A stretch of 64,000 bases of DNA, from the NCBI RefSeq assembly GCF_003711105.1, contig NZ_CP023865.1, forward strand, positions 8,043,001-8,107,000, read 5' to 3'. The notes below the pieces were generated by a model that had not been told where the DNA came from, did no database searches, and saw only the letters and a program-made list of their open reading frames with translations. Positions 8,701-15,080 of this stretch are shown here, piece by piece (position 1 is the first letter of the stretch; every line of letters starts with the position of its first letter). The position numbers and the translations under genes are program-made. The DNA is from Actinoplanes teichomyceticus ATCC 31121. GTDB lineage: Bacteria > Actinomycetota > Actinomycetes > Mycobacteriales > Micromonosporaceae.

Positions 8701-8727
8701 GGCCCCGTCCACTGCCCGGACGGGGCC
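8701..8727 (+). terminator. Probable terminator of the DUF574 methyltransferase
   Basis: Perfect 10-bp GC-rich stem with a 7-nt loop, about 110 bp after the stop codon. Confidence 0.55.
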
Positions 8728-8793
8728 GGTTGTGTCCACACCACCGCCGGACCGCATCCCGGGCGCTGTCGTGACAGCGGCGTTCGTGGTGCT

Positions 8794-8830
8794 TTGCCGG
8801 CCCCGCCTCCCGCCCCGGCGGGGCCGGCAA
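8794..8830. terminator. Long hairpin in intergenic DNA
   Basis: Perfect 14-bp stem (8794-8807 with 8817-8830) with a 9-nt loop. It could end transcription in either direction; neither flank has a T run longer than three. Confidence 0.5.
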
Positions 8831-9010
8831 GTCTCACCCCTCTCGCGGCCTCGCGCACAACCCCTCGTGAGCACCCGCCGCGATGACCGCGCCGCCGGCC
8901 GGCATCGACCGGCGGCGCGACTCACCACTCACCCACAACCGCTCGGAGCAACCCCACTCCGACCGTCGAACACAGCCGATCACCCCACCAGCACCGGGGT
9001 GGGACCGGGC

Positions 9011-9041
9011 GGGTGGCCCAGCACGGGGAACCGGGCCACCC
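9011..9041 (-). terminator. Terminator after the minus-strand hypothetical gene
   Basis: Nine-bp perfect stem (GGGTGGCCC with GGGCCACCC), 13-nt loop, starting 9 bp beyond the stop codon of the gene at 9050. Confidence 0.6.
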
Positions 9042-9049
9042 ACCCGGCG

Positions 9050-9358
9050 TCAGACGGGTGTGTCTCGCAACACCCGAAGCCTCGGCCGTTTGCAGGCGGG
9101 CGGCACCGGCACCCGCCCCGCACGGATCAGGACCTCACGGACCACGCCCTCACGGCCGTCCGGGTCGACCACGATGCCGCGCACACCCAGCCACGTCTCG
9201 CCCTCGTGCGGGATCGGCTTGTCCCAGTCGACCCGGACCACGCGCAGCCGGATCGTCCCGATCCCATAGCAGTAGTCGGACTCGGCGAACTCGTGCACCG
9301 GCCAGCGCGGCCGGCTCGGCCGCAGCCGGTCGTCGCGGACCCGCGGCGCCGAGGCCAT
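9050..9358 (-). CDS. Conserved-looking hypothetical protein
   Basis: About 102 residues, not recognised. The middle is a compact basic/aromatic domain (RPRWPVHEFAESDYCYGIGT, then RLRVVRVDWDKPIPHEGETW and a V-rich strand VRGIVVDPDGREG), reading like a small beta-rich fold rather than random high-GC translation. The start is uncertain: ATG 9358 is used, while a GTG at 9439 would overlap the upstream gene and has AGGAGG immediately adjacent, too close to work well. It probably forms a two-gene unit with the gene at 9417 and ends at a hairpin. Confidence 0.6.
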   Translation of the reverse strand: MASAPRVRDDRLRPSRPRWPVHEFAESDYCYGIGTIRLRVVRVDWDKPIPHEGETWLGVRGIVVDPDGREGVVREVLIRAGRVPVPPACKRPRLRVLRDTPV

Positions 9359-9416
9359 CCACCGCGACCGGGCGTGCGACTGCCCCACGGACCGGTGCCC
9401 GTGACAGCGGACGAGC

Positions 9417-9668
9417 TCACTCGCGCGCGTCGGACTCACCCTCCTCGGTCGGCGGCTCGGCGGTGTTCGCCCCGCTGGGCCGACTCAGTGCGTAACGAAC
9501 GCTGCCGAACCGGTGACTGACCGCGCTGGCCCGGGTGGACGCGGCGACCACGTCGTCGGTGATCGGCAGGTCCCGGTAGACCGGCGGCGGATTGCCCCGG
9601 CGCGGATCCTCGGCCGCGCCGGGGTCGCCCGGATCGGGATGTTCCGGGCCGATGTTGGGTATCGACAT
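9417..9668 (-). CDS. Small acidic hypothetical protein
   Basis: About 83 residues, unrecognised. It is Pro- and acid-rich at both ends, with a short ordered-looking middle (PVYRDLPITDDVVAASTRAS, then VSHRFGSVRYALSR), so it is likely mostly unstructured. ATG 9668 is preferred because GAGAGGTGA lies just upstream; a GTG three codons earlier is the alternative. Same strand as, and just upstream of, the gene at 9050. Confidence 0.5.
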   Translation of the reverse strand: MSIPNIGPEHPDPGDPGAAEDPRRGNPPPVYRDLPITDDVVAASTRASAVSHRFGSVRYALSRPSGANTAEPPTEEGESDARE

Positions 9669-9924
9669 ACTCGTCACCTCTCGCTCGGACGCCCCCGCCA
9701 GGGAGCCTCGCGTCGAGGCCGCAGACGTCGCTCCGCGACCGGCCCGTCACCTAAAGATGTCACCCTGAGTGACCCTCTTTGGGTGTCTCACGTGCGTTAT
9801 CATGCTCAGAATCCCGTGACTACGCAAGGCCGGATGCACGTGCATTTGCATCACCGCGCGATTCAGGCACGCGGATGACACCCCCGGATCGAACCGCGAT
9901 CCGGGCAAACCAAGGGAGCTTGGA

Positions 9925-10161
9925 ATGACCTACGTGGTCAACGGCATGCCGGCCGGTCAGCTGCAGGGCGTGACGTGGCAGAAGAGCCGTCGCAGCAACC
10001 CGAGCGGCAACTGTGTGGAGTGCGCCGTCCTGCCCGGCGGCGACGTCGCCGTGCGCAACTCCCGCGACCCGGAAGGCGCCGCGCTGATCTACACCCGGGC
10101 GGAGATCGAGGCGTTCCTGCTCGGGGTCCGGGACGGAGACTTCGACAACCTGGTCGCCTGA
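9925..10161 (+). CDS. DUF397 domain protein
   Basis: A 78-residue protein with the full DUF397 signature: WQKSRRSNPSGNCVECAVLP, then GGDVAVRNSRDPEGAALIYT and the closing FLLGVRDGDFDNLV. DUF397 proteins are almost confined to actinobacteria and are typically partners of DUF5753 helix-turn-helix regulators, acting as a toxin-antitoxin-like or regulatory pair (as with BldB/WhiJ relatives). Here the regulator lies 174 bp away and faces it convergently. AGGGAG precedes the ATG. Confidence 0.93.
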   Translation: MTYVVNGMPAGQLQGVTWQKSRRSNPSGNCVECAVLPGGDVAVRNSRDPEGAALIYTRAEIEAFLLGVRDGDFDNLVA

Positions 10162-10335
10162 ACCGTCGGGCGCTCCGCGGAGGCGTACAGAAAAACGGTC
10201 CGGCCGGATCGCCACGACCGGCCGGGCCAGGACTCGGCGCGCCCACGGCGGGCTCCGCAGCGCCCGCTGCCGAGCGTCCCGGCCTCGAGGTTCAAGCAGC
10301 CGGACCTGGAGGCCGCGAGGCGGGGCACCCCGCCC

Positions 10336-11226
10336 TCAGAGCGGGCGGCCGACCTCGTTGAGGAGCTTGCCGAGGATCTCCGGCGTGTGGTTCGGCGGCT
10401 CCGCGTCGATGCAGACCCGCTCCATCGCCATCGCGTACTGATCCACGTCCTCGCGCTTGTCGAGGTAGATCGCGCTGGTCAGCTGCTCGACGTAGACCAC
10501 GTCGGGAAGCTCCGGCTCGGGGAAGCGCAGGATCGCGAACGGGCCGCCGGCCGCCGCGTGCCCGCCCGCGGTGAACGGAATGATCTGCAGCCGCACGCTC
10601 GGCAGTTTCGACACCTCGATGAGCGCCTCGATCTGTGCGCGCATCACCTCGACGCCACCGATCGGCCGGCGCAGCACCGCCTCGTCGATGACCGCCCACA
10701 GCTGCGGGCCACCCGGACGGGTGAGAATCTGCTGCCGCTGGCGGCGCACCTCGACGCGACGGTTGATCTCCTCGGCGGAGGCGCCGGCGTGTCCGAGCAT
10801 GATCACGGCACGCGCGTACTCCGGGGTCTGGAGCAGGCCGGGAACGAACTGGATCTCATACGTCCGGATGAGGCTGGCGGCCGCCTCGAGCCCGAGATAG
10901 GCCTGGAACCAGGACGGCAGGACGTCGTTGAGCTGCTGCCACCAGCCGGGGCTGTTGGCCTGCCGGGCGAGCCCGATCAGCGCCTCGCGCTCCTCGGGGT
11001 CGACCACGCCGTACAGGGTCAACAGGTCCGCGACATCGCGTTCCTTGAAGCTGACCCGGCCCAGCTCCATCCGGCTGATCTTGGAGCCCGAGGCGCGGAT
11101 CTCGTAACCGGCCGCCTCCCGGGTGATGCCCCTGGACTCCCGCAGCTTCCGGAGCTGGGAGCCGAGCAGAATGCGCAGCACGGTCGGGCCGCCGCCCGGT
11201 GCCTCCTCCTGCGAACCCGCGCTCAC
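10336..11226 (-). CDS. XRE-type helix-turn-helix regulator with DUF5753
   Basis: About 296 residues. N-terminal HTH_31/XRE domain (LRKLRESRGITREAAGYEIR, then SGSKISRMELGR), followed by the DUF5753 sensor domain (GWWQQLNDVLPSWFQAYLGL, EIQFVPGLLQTPEYARAVI, and a late LPDVVYVEQLTSAIYLDKRE). This is the WhiJ-like family of developmental regulators that pairs with DUF397 proteins. GTG 11226 is preferred as start because AAGGAG lies 4 nt upstream; ATG 11271 would add 15 unconserved residues. The DUF397 gene at 9925 is its likely partner. Confidence 0.92.
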   Translation of the reverse strand: MSAGSQEEAPGGGPTVLRILLGSQLRKLRESRGITREAAGYEIRASGSKISRMELGRVSFKERDVADLLTLYGVVDPEEREALIGLARQANSPGWWQQLNDVLPSWFQAYLGLEAAASLIRTYEIQFVPGLLQTPEYARAVIMLGHAGASAEEINRRVEVRRQRQQILTRPGGPQLWAVIDEAVLRRPIGGVEVMRAQIEALIEVSKLPSVRLQIIPFTAGGHAAAGGPFAILRFPEPELPDVVYVEQLTSAIYLDKREDVDQYAMAMERVCIDAEPPNHTPEILGKLLNEVGRPL

Positions 11227-11619
11227 CTGACTCCTTGTCGCCGCATCGTGACTACCGGAAGGCAGTCGCATGCATCCTAAAGCGGAGATCGTCTACCGCG
11301 AAACCACGTCGAGCGTAGCCCCGAGGTCCGGATGCTCGCCCAGATGCACGTGCAGACGGCCTTGCGAACGCACTTGATGACGAGCATGATAGCTGACAGA
11401 CACGTACCGACTGCTGACGCAGCGTTGATCTGACCAGCACTGCTGATCCAGTCAGCACTGCTGATCTAGCCAGCACTGCTGATCCAGTCAGCACCGCCGA
11501 CCTGGCCAGCACTGCTGATCTAGCCGGCAGTCCGGAAACTCGGGCTGCTCGGCGGATGTAGCCGGTCGGCGCTGCCTGTTGGTCCCCTGACGCCGCCTCG
11601 AGAGCTTGGAGGCACCGCG
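11227..11619. other. Intergenic region carrying 18-bp tandem repeats
   Basis: No gene supported. It lies between the divergent DUF5753 regulator and the two-gene unit at 11620 and holds the repeat array described at 11435. The minus-strand frame through the repeats translates as a monotonous six-residue repeat and has no ribosome site, so it is not called. Confidence 0.6.
11435..11524. repeat. Five tandem 18-bp repeats with an inner palindrome
   Basis: Units start at 11435, 11453, 11471, 11489 and 11507 with consensus CAGCACTGCTGATCYAGY. Each unit holds CAGCA-C-TGCTG, an inverted repeat about one central base. The fourth copy is the most diverged. Placed between divergent genes, it resembles an array of protein-binding sites rather than coding repeats. 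Confidence 0.8.
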
Positions 11620-11922
11620 ATGCCGAGTTGGATGACATCCACACCGACAGTCACCCCGCCACAGCGCGACCCGGCGGATGTGGCACCGGCCGAGAGCTAC
11701 CGCCCGGCCGACCCGGTGTGGGTCTATCGGGACGGCTGGCGGGCCGGCGTGATCGAGGCCGCCTCGCCCCGCGCGGTCACGGTGACCTACCGCCCGGGCA
11801 GTCATCACCGCGGCACCGGCGTCGACACCTTCACCGCGCCCTACGTGACGTCCCGCGACGCCGACGACCCCACGCTCGACAACCGCGGGCTCCGTCTCGT
11901 CCGGCGACGGCCAGCCGCATGA
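11620..11922 (+). CDS. Hypothetical protein, first gene of a coupled pair
   Basis: A 100-residue protein of unknown function. The centre reads like a small beta-barrel or SH3-like domain: PADPVWVYRDGWRAGVIEAA, then VTVTYRPGSHHRGTGVDTF and a closing DNRGLRLVRRR. That pattern (V-W-V-Y, G-W-R-A-G-V, V-T-V-T-Y) is typical of short Tudor/SH3-like folds, which is an inference. GGAGG lies 8 nt before the ATG. Its stop overlaps the start of the next gene (ATGA). Confidence 0.65.
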   Translation: MPSWMTSTPTVTPPQRDPADVAPAESYRPADPVWVYRDGWRAGVIEAASPRAVTVTYRPGSHHRGTGVDTFTAPYVTSRDADDPTLDNRGLRLVRRRPAA

Positions 11923-12101
11923 CCGGCGCCGTCACCGTCTCCGCGATCGTGGGCCTGCTGAGCCTCTTCTCCGGCGTCGCCCTGGGGTGGTACCTACGAC
12001 GCACCAACGACTGGTGTCCCACCTGCGGCGAGCAGCTCACCTGCGGCGACTGCAAGATGAGCGTGCACTGGCCCGAGCAGGCCGCCGCCGGTCACCACTG
12101 A
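11919..12101 (+). CDS. Small single-pass membrane protein with a four-Cys zinc-ribbon tail
   Basis: Sixty residues: one N-terminal membrane helix (about residues 3-25, ending GWYLRR), then a tail with two Cys pairs (WCPTCGEQLTCGDC), C-x2-C-x6-C-x2-C, which should bind zinc. It is translationally coupled to the previous gene by ATGA overlap. No known family recognised. The conserved Cys pattern and tight coupling argue that it is real. Confidence 0.65.
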   Translation: MTGAVTVSAIVGLLSLFSGVALGWYLRRTNDWCPTCGEQLTCGDCKMSVHWPEQAAAGHH

Positions 12102-12225
12102 CGTCAAACCCTTCCCTGGTACGACCCGGCCCGCCCCGTCCGCAGGCTCCCGCCACGCCCCGTGGCAGTCCCGCGCGACGTCGCCACCACCGCGGGCCGC
12201 GACGCGCGCCCCGACCCGACCGGCG

Positions 12226-12410
12226 CCTGTACCGATACCCGAGGCTGCGCCTCTTGCTCCGGCCCCGACCGGTACCCGAGGACGCGCCTTCTGCCCCGGC
12301 CCCGACCTGTGCCCGAGACCGCGCCCCGCCCCGGCCCGGCCCGTGATCGAACCGGCACCCGAGGACGCGCCTTCTGCCCCGGGCCCTGACCGGTGCCCGA
12401 AACCGATCCC
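12226..12410. repeat. Degenerate ~37-bp GC-rich repeats
   Basis: Two well-matched copies (about 12270-12306 and 12352-12389) and two or three diverged ones. Spacing is irregular because of small insertions, so this looks like decaying satellite DNA rather than a regulatory array. Confidence 0.55.
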
Positions 12411-12564
12411 GGCGGGCGGGCGCCCGGCGCGGCGGCCGGACCGCCGAGCCGCCCGAGGTGCCGGTGTCGGGAACGGCCGGAACCGCAGCAGCAGGCGCCC
12501 GCGGCAGACCGAAGATCACCTGGCGGGTGGCCCTCGGCACAGGTGTTGCCATGGCCGTGACGTG

Positions 12565-12577
12565 TAGCTTTGCATTC
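12565..12577 (+). promoter_or_regulatory. Leaderless -10 box for the HxlR gene
   Basis: TAGCTT lies exactly 7 nt before ATG 12578. The same hexamer at the same distance precedes the nitroreductase gene at 13014. Confidence 0.6.
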
Positions 12578-12940
12578 ATGACCGTGGTGGAGGAGGGCTC
12601 GTCGGCGGATGCCGCCGCGCGTCACCTCTCGTGCCGGCGCAAGGATGCCGCGCTCGCCCGGGCCTTCGAGTTCCTCGGCCGCCGCTGGAACGCGGCGGTG
12701 CTCGGCTCGTTGGAGAAGGGCCCGAGCGGCTTCCGCGAGCTGTCCCGCGTGATCGACGGGATCAGCGACTCGGTGCTGTCCAACCGCCTGTCCTGCCTGG
12801 TCGGCGCCGGGCTGATCGCCCGCGACGTGGATGCCGGGCCGCCGGTTTCGGTGTCGTATTCGTTGACCGCCGCCGGCCGCGCGTTGATGCCGGCTCTGGG
12901 GCAGATCGCCCAGTGGGCCGAGGAGCACCTCCCGCGGTAA
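12578..12940 (+). CDS. HxlR family transcriptional regulator
   Basis: A 120-residue winged-helix regulator. Typical HxlR features: early Cys (HLSCRR, a possible redox sensor), FLGRRWNAAVLGSLEKGPSG, the recognition region FRELSRVIDGISDSVLSNRL, and a wing ending VSYSLTAAGRAL. ATG 12578 is used: it sits 7 nt after a TAGCTT box and fits HxlR length; upstream in-frame codons are low complexity. It lies 73 bp before a nitroreductase on the same strand, the usual HxlR partner type, responding to electrophiles or quinones. Confidence 0.92.
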   Translation: MTVVEEGSSADAAARHLSCRRKDAALARAFEFLGRRWNAAVLGSLEKGPSGFRELSRVIDGISDSVLSNRLSCLVGAGLIARDVDAGPPVSVSYSLTAAGRALMPALGQIAQWAEEHLPR

Positions 12941-13000
12941 CCGGCCTGGCGCGTGACGCTCTTCACCCGTCGCGGAGGTGGCTTTCTGATCGGCAGCAAC

Positions 13001-13013
13001 TAGCTTTTTAGAA
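13001..13013 (+). promoter_or_regulatory. Leaderless -10 box for the nitroreductase gene
   Basis: TAGCTT lies exactly 7 nt before GTG 13014, with no ribosome site. Identical to the box before the HxlR gene, suggesting separate but co-regulated transcripts. Confidence 0.6.
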
Positions 13014-13628
13014 GTGGATACTCTTTCTGAGGCCGGCCTGACGGGCCTCTCCGAAACCGGCCGCAGCCTTCTCTTCACCGAGGCGCGCACGGCGTCCTTC
13101 TTCGCGCCGACCCCGGTCACCGACGAGGAGCTCAGCGAAATCTGGGAGCTGGCCAAGTGGCCGCCGACCCAGGCGAACACGCAGCCGCTGCGAGTGCTCT
13201 TCGTGCGTACCGCCGAGGGCAAGGAACGCCTGATCAAGCATCTCGCCGAGGGCAACCGGGCCAAGTCGCAGAGCGCGCCGGTCGTCGCGGTCCTCGCCCT
13301 GGACACCCGCTTCCACGAGCACGTCCCGCAGGTCTTCCCGCACAACCCGGGGCTCCAGGACCACTTCGAGGGCAACCCGCAGAAGCGCATCCAGGACGGC
13401 ACGTTCAGCGCCGCGCTGCAGGCCGGTTACTTCATCATCGCGGCCCGCGCGGTCGGCCTCTACGCCGGGCCGATGACCGGATTCGACAAGGCCGGTGTGG
13501 ACGCCGAGTTCTTCCCGGACGGCCGCTTCACGTCGCTCGCGGTGGTCAACCTGGGTCATCCGGCCGAGAACGCGTACCGGGACCGGCTGCCGCGCCTCGA
13601 CCCGGCCACCACGGTGCAGTGGGCCTGA
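13014..13628 (+). CDS. Nitroreductase family protein, malonic semialdehyde reductase (RutE)-like
   Basis: A 204-residue FMN-dependent NAD(P)H oxidoreductase. RutE/HadB-subfamily features: FFAPTPVTDEELSEIWELAK, KWPPTQANTQPLRVLFVRT, and the late GLYAGPMTGFDKAGVDAEFF with SLAVVNLGHPAENAY. Members reduce nitro compounds, quinones, or malonic semialdehyde in pyrimidine breakdown; no rut genes are nearby, so a general electrophile-reducing role is more likely. GTG 13014 follows a TAGCTT box by 7 nt. Probably controlled by the HxlR protein immediately upstream. Confidence 0.92.
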   Translation: MDTLSEAGLTGLSETGRSLLFTEARTASFFAPTPVTDEELSEIWELAKWPPTQANTQPLRVLFVRTAEGKERLIKHLAEGNRAKSQSAPVVAVLALDTRFHEHVPQVFPHNPGLQDHFEGNPQKRIQDGTFSAALQAGYFIIAARAVGLYAGPMTGFDKAGVDAEFFPDGRFTSLAVVNLGHPAENAYRDRLPRLDPATTVQWA

Positions 13629-13659
13629 GCTCACGACGTACCCGAATCGGGTGGTGACA

Positions 13660-13693
13660 CGGACGGCCCGGCGGCGAACCGCCGGGCCGTCCG
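13660..13693 (+). terminator. Terminator after the nitroreductase
   Basis: Perfect 15-bp stem (13660-13674 with 13679-13693) with a CGAA tetraloop, 32 bp after the stop codon. Confidence 0.8.
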
Positions 13694-13818
13694 CACACCG
13701 TGCCGCCTTCGGCGGTACCACGGGCGGCCCGCGTGGCGGGGTGCCGACAATCGCGGTCGGCGGGACCCGCGAGAGGGTAGTTTCGAGCCGTCCACCCCTC
13801 GTGACGGAGGTGACCGGC

Positions 13819-14121
13819 GTGCTCGAGCCGCGGGAAGAGCGGGAATTCGACGGCATGGTGGCCCGGCTGCGGGACACCGACCCACGCTTCGCGCGCCGGC
13901 TCGACCGGATGCGGTCGCGCCAACGCCGCCGGTGGGCGGCGTCGGCGGCTCTGCTGTGGACGGTAGCGCTGATCTGCCTGATCTACGGCGGCTGGACCGG
14001 CGCCCTGGAGGCCGCTCTCGCCGTCGCCTACGCGTCGTGGCTGATGCACAAGCGCAAGCGGGCGGCCGACCAGCCCGCGTGGCCGTCGCCCACCGACCGC
14101 CGTCCCACCGCCGAAGCCTGA
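13819..14121 (+). CDS. DUF3040 family membrane protein
   Basis: A 100-residue protein of the actinobacterial DUF3040 family. It opens LEPREEREFDGMVARLRDTD followed by PRFARRL, the family hallmark, and carries two adjacent membrane helices (about residues 43-60 and 64-80) with a basic cytosolic tail. GTG 13819 is chosen over GTGs at 13801 and 13810 because GGAGG lies 8 nt upstream and family members begin just before the E-R-R/E-E-R-E motif. Function unknown; relatives are often near cell-division or stress genes. Confidence 0.85.
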   Translation: MLEPREEREFDGMVARLRDTDPRFARRLDRMRSRQRRRWAASAALLWTVALICLIYGGWTGALEAALAVAYASWLMHKRKRAADQPAWPSPTDRRPTAEA

Positions 14122-14125
14122 GCGA

Positions 14126-14962
14126 TCAGCTCCAGCGGTCACCGGTGAGACGTTCGTAGACCTCGACGTACCGGTTCCGGGTGGCCTCGACCACGCGCTC
14201 CGGCAGTTCCGGCCCGGGCTCGGTCCGGTCCCAGTCGGTCTCCCGGGTCGCCCAGTCCCGCAGCACCTGCTTGTCGAGGTACCGCTGCACGTCGCCGGGC
14301 CGCCACTCCTCGGCCGCCCAGAACCGTGACGAGTCCGGGGTGAGCAGCTCGTCGCCGAGCTTCAGCTCACCGCCGGCCTTACCCAGCTCGATCTTGGTGT
14401 CCGCGATCAGGATGCCCTTGGTCGCGGCGATCTCCGACCCGCGCCGGTAGATCTCCAGCGTGATCCGCTTCAGCTCCTCGGCCTCGTCCCGGCCCTGCTG
14501 CGCCACCACCTCGTCGAAGGTCATCGGCGCGTCGTGGCCCGCGCCGACGGCCTCCTTGGTGCTCGGCGTGAAGATCGGCTCCGGCAGCCGGGAACCCTCC
14601 ACCAGCCCGGGCGGCAGCGGCACCCCGCAGATCGCCCCGTCCCGCTGATAGTCCTTGAGCCCGGACCCGGCGAGATAACCGCGCGCGATGCACTCCACCA
14701 TCACCATCTCCAGGCGCTCACACCGGATCGCCCGCCCCTGCCACTCCTGCGGCACGTCCGTGGAGGAGATGACATGGTTCGGCACGACGTCGCTGAGCTG
14801 GTCGAACCACCAGAGCGAGAGCTGGGTCAGAATCTTGCCCTTGTCCGGGATCGGCGTCGGCAGGATGACGTCGTAGATCGAGATCCGGTCCGAGGCGACC
14901 AGGATCAGATCCTTGCCGTCCGCATAGACGTCCCGAACCTTGCCGGAGTGCAGCAGCTCCAC
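14126..14962 (-). CDS. purC: Phosphoribosylaminoimidazole-succinocarboxamide synthase
   Basis: SAICAR synthase (278 residues): ATP-dependent ligation of aspartate to CAIR, step 8 of de novo purine synthesis, in the cytosol. Clear signatures are the start HSGKVRDVYADG, DRISIYDVILPTPIPDKGKI, VECIARGYLAGSG and the signature loop IADTKIELGKAG. Length is normal for the bacterial enzyme. GTG 14962 has GAGGGGAA upstream. It is a stand-alone gene, divergent from the helicase at 15081 and tail-to-tail with DUF3040, 4 bp apart. Confidence 0.97.
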   Translation of the reverse strand: MELLHSGKVRDVYADGKDLILVASDRISIYDVILPTPIPDKGKILTQLSLWWFDQLSDVVPNHVISSTDVPQEWQGRAIRCERLEMVMVECIARGYLAGSGLKDYQRDGAICGVPLPPGLVEGSRLPEPIFTPSTKEAVGAGHDAPMTFDEVVAQQGRDEAEELKRITLEIYRRGSEIAATKGILIADTKIELGKAGGELKLGDELLTPDSSRFWAAEEWRPGDVQRYLDKQVLRDWATRETDWDRTEPGPELPERVVEATRNRYVEVYERLTGDRWS

Positions 14963-15080
14963 GTGTTCCCCTCAGGTGTGGCGGGTTGGCGTGCGGTTTC
15001 ACGCTATCTAACCGTTCGGTGACCGTCGGACCGCGCCCGGAATTCCGCCAGGCTTCCCTGGATCCGGCAAACTGACCGCT

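Larger units (their letters stand above)
8593..9049. other. Gene-free stretch with four strong hairpins
   Basis: No convincing gene. Hairpins: 8701-8710 with 8718-8727; 8794-8807 with 8817-8830; 8889-8898 with 8909-8918; 9011-9019 with 9033-9041. The first probably ends the methyltransferase transcript and the last the minus-strand gene at 9050. The middle two are unexplained. Open frames here have low-complexity Pro/Arg translations and no sensible start. Confidence 0.6.
12102..12577. other. Gene-free GC-rich region with degenerate tandem repeats
   Basis: About 476 bp with no supported gene. From about 12226 to 12410 it holds four to five imperfect copies of a ~37-bp unit (core ACCCGAGGACGCGCCTTCTG at about 12275 and 12357, with diverged copies near 12236, 12310 and 12394). 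All frames translate to Pro/Arg-rich low complexity. Confidence 0.55.

Noticed and set aside
8653..9043. Several overlapping open frames between the methyltransferase and 9050
   Set aside because: They have Arg/Pro/Thr-rich translations, no ribosome sites and cross strong hairpins.
11435..11524. CRISPR-like array
   Set aside because: Units are contiguous 18-bp copies with no spacers and no cas genes nearby.
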